A DNA stretch of 8,258 nt from Bacteroidota bacterium. GTDB lineage: Bacteria; Bacteroidota; Ignavibacteria; UBA10030. The position numbers were made by a program, and so were the translations under genes. Of the stretch, positions 6,121 through 8,258 are shown one piece after another. Position 1 is the first letter of the stretch. Each line of letters opens with the position of its first letter. The DNA lies in the NCBI GenBank assembly GCA_025455125.1, contig JALONE010000062.1:1-8258 (forward strand), given 5' to 3'. Under the pieces are notes generated by a model. It worked only from the letters and a program-made list of their open reading frames with translations, was not told the origin of the DNA and did not search any database.

Positions 6121-8258
6121 ATGAGCATACAGCCTTACAAACCGGTGATCAAACCAGAACCCGCTGTGACCCTCGAGATCGCCAGGGAGCACGGCTTGAC
6201 GGAAGAGGAATATGGCTGGATGCTGAAGCATCTCGGCCGGACGCCAACCTACACGGAACTGGGTATCTTCAGCGTGATGTGGAGTGAGCACTGCAGCTAT
6301 AAGAACTCGATCGCGTTGCTCAAAACGCTTCCGAGAAGCGGAGGACGCCTGCTTGTCTCTGCGGGCGAGGAGAACGCGGGACTCGTCGATATTGGCGACG
6401 GTCTTGCGGTGGCGTTCAAGATCGAAAGCGGCGACCGGTGTTGGCGGGATCTTGCGCGACATCTTCTCGATGGGCGCAAGGCCGATCGCGGTTCTGGATT
6501 CTCTGCGCTTTGGCGAGCTGGACGACCCGCGTGTGCGCTATCTGTTCAAAGGCGTTGTGAAAGGGATCGGCGATTACGGGAACAGTTTCGGCGTACCGAC
6601 TGTAGCAGGCGAGGTGCAGTTCAACAAGTGCTATCAGGGGAATCCGTTGGTCAACGCGATGGCTGTCGGCATCGTGGAGCACGGAAAGGTCGCGAAAGCG
6701 ATCGCGCAAGGGAAGGGGAACAGCGTCATGATCGTCGGTTCGTCAACAGGACGGGACGGTATTCATGGAGCGACATTCGCCTCAGAGGAGATCAGTGAGA
6801 AGTCCGAGGCGAAACGTCCGGCGGTGCAGGTCGGTGATCCATTCACAGAAAAGCTCTTGTTAGAAGCGACGCTGGAGGCGATCCAAACGGGATACGTCAT
6901 CGGGGTTCAGGACATGGGCGCTGCCGGGATCACCTGCTCGACGTCTGAGATGAGCGCAAAAGGGAAGTCCGGCATGCGCATCGAACTCGCGCACGTCCCA
7001 TTGCGCGAATCGAACATGACGGCGTACGAGATCATGCTCTCGGAATCCCAGGAACGGATGCTGTTCATCGTGAAGAAAGGACACGAAGAAGACGTCAACG
7101 CCATCTTTCGGAAGTGGGATTTGCACGCCGAGGTGATTGGAACTGTCGAGGACGACGAGCGTTTGGTCGTGAAGGTCAATGGCACGACGGTCGCAGATAT
7201 GCCCCCGGATCCATTGGTGTTGGGTGGCGGTGCGCCGGTCTACGAGCGAGAAACGCGTCGGCCCGCGTATCTCGATGAAGCACATAAGCTGGATCTCGGC
7301 GACATCCCAGAGCCGAAAGACATCGGTGCAGCGCTCGTGCAGATGCTTGCGCGTCCGAACATTGCGTCGAAGCATTGGGTCTACGAGCAATACGATTCTA
7401 TGGTTCGCACGAATTCCATCATCACATTCGAGGCGGATGCGGCGGTGGTCCGCATCAAGGGAACGCGCAAGGCGCTTGCGGTTAAAACGGACTGCAACGG
7501 GCGTTATGTATACTTGGACCCTCGGCGTGGTGCGAAGATCGCGGTGGCGGAAGCGGCGCGAAATGTTGCATGCGTTGGAGCGGTGCCGCTTGCGGTCACG
7601 AATTGCCTGAACTTCGGAAACCCGTATGATCCGGAGATCTACTGGCAATTCGCGGAGTCGGTCGCGGGGATGGGCGAAGCGTGCCGAGCGCTTGGGACGC
7701 CTGTGACAGGAGGAAACGTAAGTTTTTACAACGAGAATCCCGAAGGGGCCGTCTTTCCAACCCCCGTGATCGGCATGCTGGGCTTGGTTGAGGATGTTAC
7801 GCGTGTCGTGACGTCAGCATTCAAGGAGCCGGGAGACCTCGTGATCGAGCTTGGACGGAACCTGATGGAGATCGGCGGATCGGAATACGCTGAGATGATC
7901 ACGGGCAAAGCCATTGGAATGCCGCCGGAGATCGACCTGGCCAACGAGAAGAAGATTCAGGACCTGCTACTCGAGCTCATCCATGATAAGGTGGTTCGAT
8001 CTGCGCACGATGTTTCAGACGGAGGCGTCCTCGTTGCGGTAGCAGAGTCGGTGATACAAGCCAAGGCCGGCCTAGGAGTGAAGTTGAAGCCGAGCATCAT
8101 GGGATCTGACAGGCCGGATCTTTGGCTGTTCAGTGAATCCCAGTCGAGGGTGGTGATTTCCGCTCCGGAAGCTTCGAAGAATCACATCGAAGCTGAAAGT
8201 GCTAAGTTCGGCGTTGAATGCCGGGTGATCGGCCGGGTCACGGACACGGGACGACTGA
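6121..8258 (+). pseudogene. purL: Phosphoribosylformylglycinamidine synthase subunit PurL, frameshifted by internal deletion and 3'-partial
   Basis: PurL makes FGAM from FGAR, glutamine and ATP in purine synthesis (small form, working with PurS and PurQ). Codons 6121-6429 (103 residues) encode the N-terminus, with GIFSVMWSEHCSYKNS and the ENAGLVDIGDGLAVAFKIES segment. Then about 38 nt are missing and the frame changes. From 6431 to the window end about 609 codons are open in the new frame, with conserved ATGVGGILRDIFSMGARP, GNSFGVPTVAGEVQFNKCY, STGRDGIHGATFASEE, QDMGAAGITCSTSEM, LSESQERML, TDCNGRYVYLDP, TPVTGGNVSFYNE and AHDVSDGGVL. The original frame runs into unrelated residues and stops at 6798. 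About 712 residues are represented of roughly 740-760. The TGA at the very end is out of frame, so the gene continues. I prefer ATG 6121 (MSIQPYKP) because family homology begins soon after; ATG 6076 overlaps the carrier gene. Confidence 0.88.
6427..6436 (+). other. Site of ~38-nt deletion and frameshift in purL
   Basis: The reading is AGC (Ser of KIES), one extra G, then GCG ACC (Ala-Thr of ATGVGG). Intact PurL proteins have about 13 residues, HNHPSAVEPYQGA, between these points, so 39 nt are replaced by 1 nt. The lost segment holds the invariant histidines of the ESHNHPS motif at the active site. The repeated GCGGCG-like context could have favoured slippage, misassembly or a real deletion. 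Confidence 0.8.

Noticed and set aside
6430..6798. Extension of the first purL frame to 6798 as a genuine alternative C-terminus
   Set aside because: After residue Ser of KIES the translation is Arg-rich and unlike any PurL, whereas the other frame gives unbroken conserved PurL sequence.
6860..7648. A 262-codon minus-strand reading frame opposite purL
   Set aside because: The plus strand encodes conserved PurL motifs throughout; the antisense product has low-complexity Arg/His-rich composition.
8256..8258. Terminal TGA as the stop codon of purL
   Set aside because: It is out of the PurL frame; the frame reads CTG at 8255-8257 and continues past the window edge.

Overview
The window is a mosaic of two unlike pieces of bacterial DNA that meet abruptly near position 2880. 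The left piece (1 to about 2880) is visibly AT-richer. All its genes lie on the minus strand: a lipoprotein substrate-binding protein of an ABC transporter (runs off the left edge), a small four-helix membrane protein, and the C-terminal two thirds of a CrtI-like FAD-dependent oxidoreductase. The lipoprotein signal followed by an Ala/Pro/Thr-rich linker, and the style of the oxidoreductase, suggest a Chloroflexota (Anaerolineae-like) genome. This is an inference from sequence style, not a search result.

The right piece (about 2880 to 8258) is GC-rich and all its genes lie on the plus strand: the C-terminal half of MutS2, a biotin carboxylase (AccC-type), a biotin carboxyl carrier protein, and PurL (FGAM synthase, running off the right edge). 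The four are closely packed or overlapping and look like one transcription unit. I lean weakly towards a relative of the Bacteroidota/Chlorobiota/Ignavibacteria group.

At the junction both the oxidoreductase and mutS2 lose their N-terminal halves, although they point away from each other. One break removing the 5' halves of two unrelated genes, together with a step in base composition, is best explained by an assembly chimera or, less likely, a real rearrangement. The second anomaly is in purL: about 38 nt are missing near 6430, which removes the conserved HNHPS segment and shifts the frame. The remaining ~609 codons are open and well conserved in the other frame.

The right-hand genes are housekeeping: recombination/ribosome quality control (MutS2), biotin-dependent carboxylation (AccC plus BCCP, with no carboxyltransferase gene in view) and purine synthesis (PurL). 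The left-hand genes concern solute uptake and probably carotenoid or retinoid-like redox chemistry. I found no CRISPR array, tRNA, rRNA, insertion sequence or recognisable new defence or mobile system. The only long gene-free stretch is 1084-1449, which holds a plausible promoter with inverted repeats and an imperfect hairpin.
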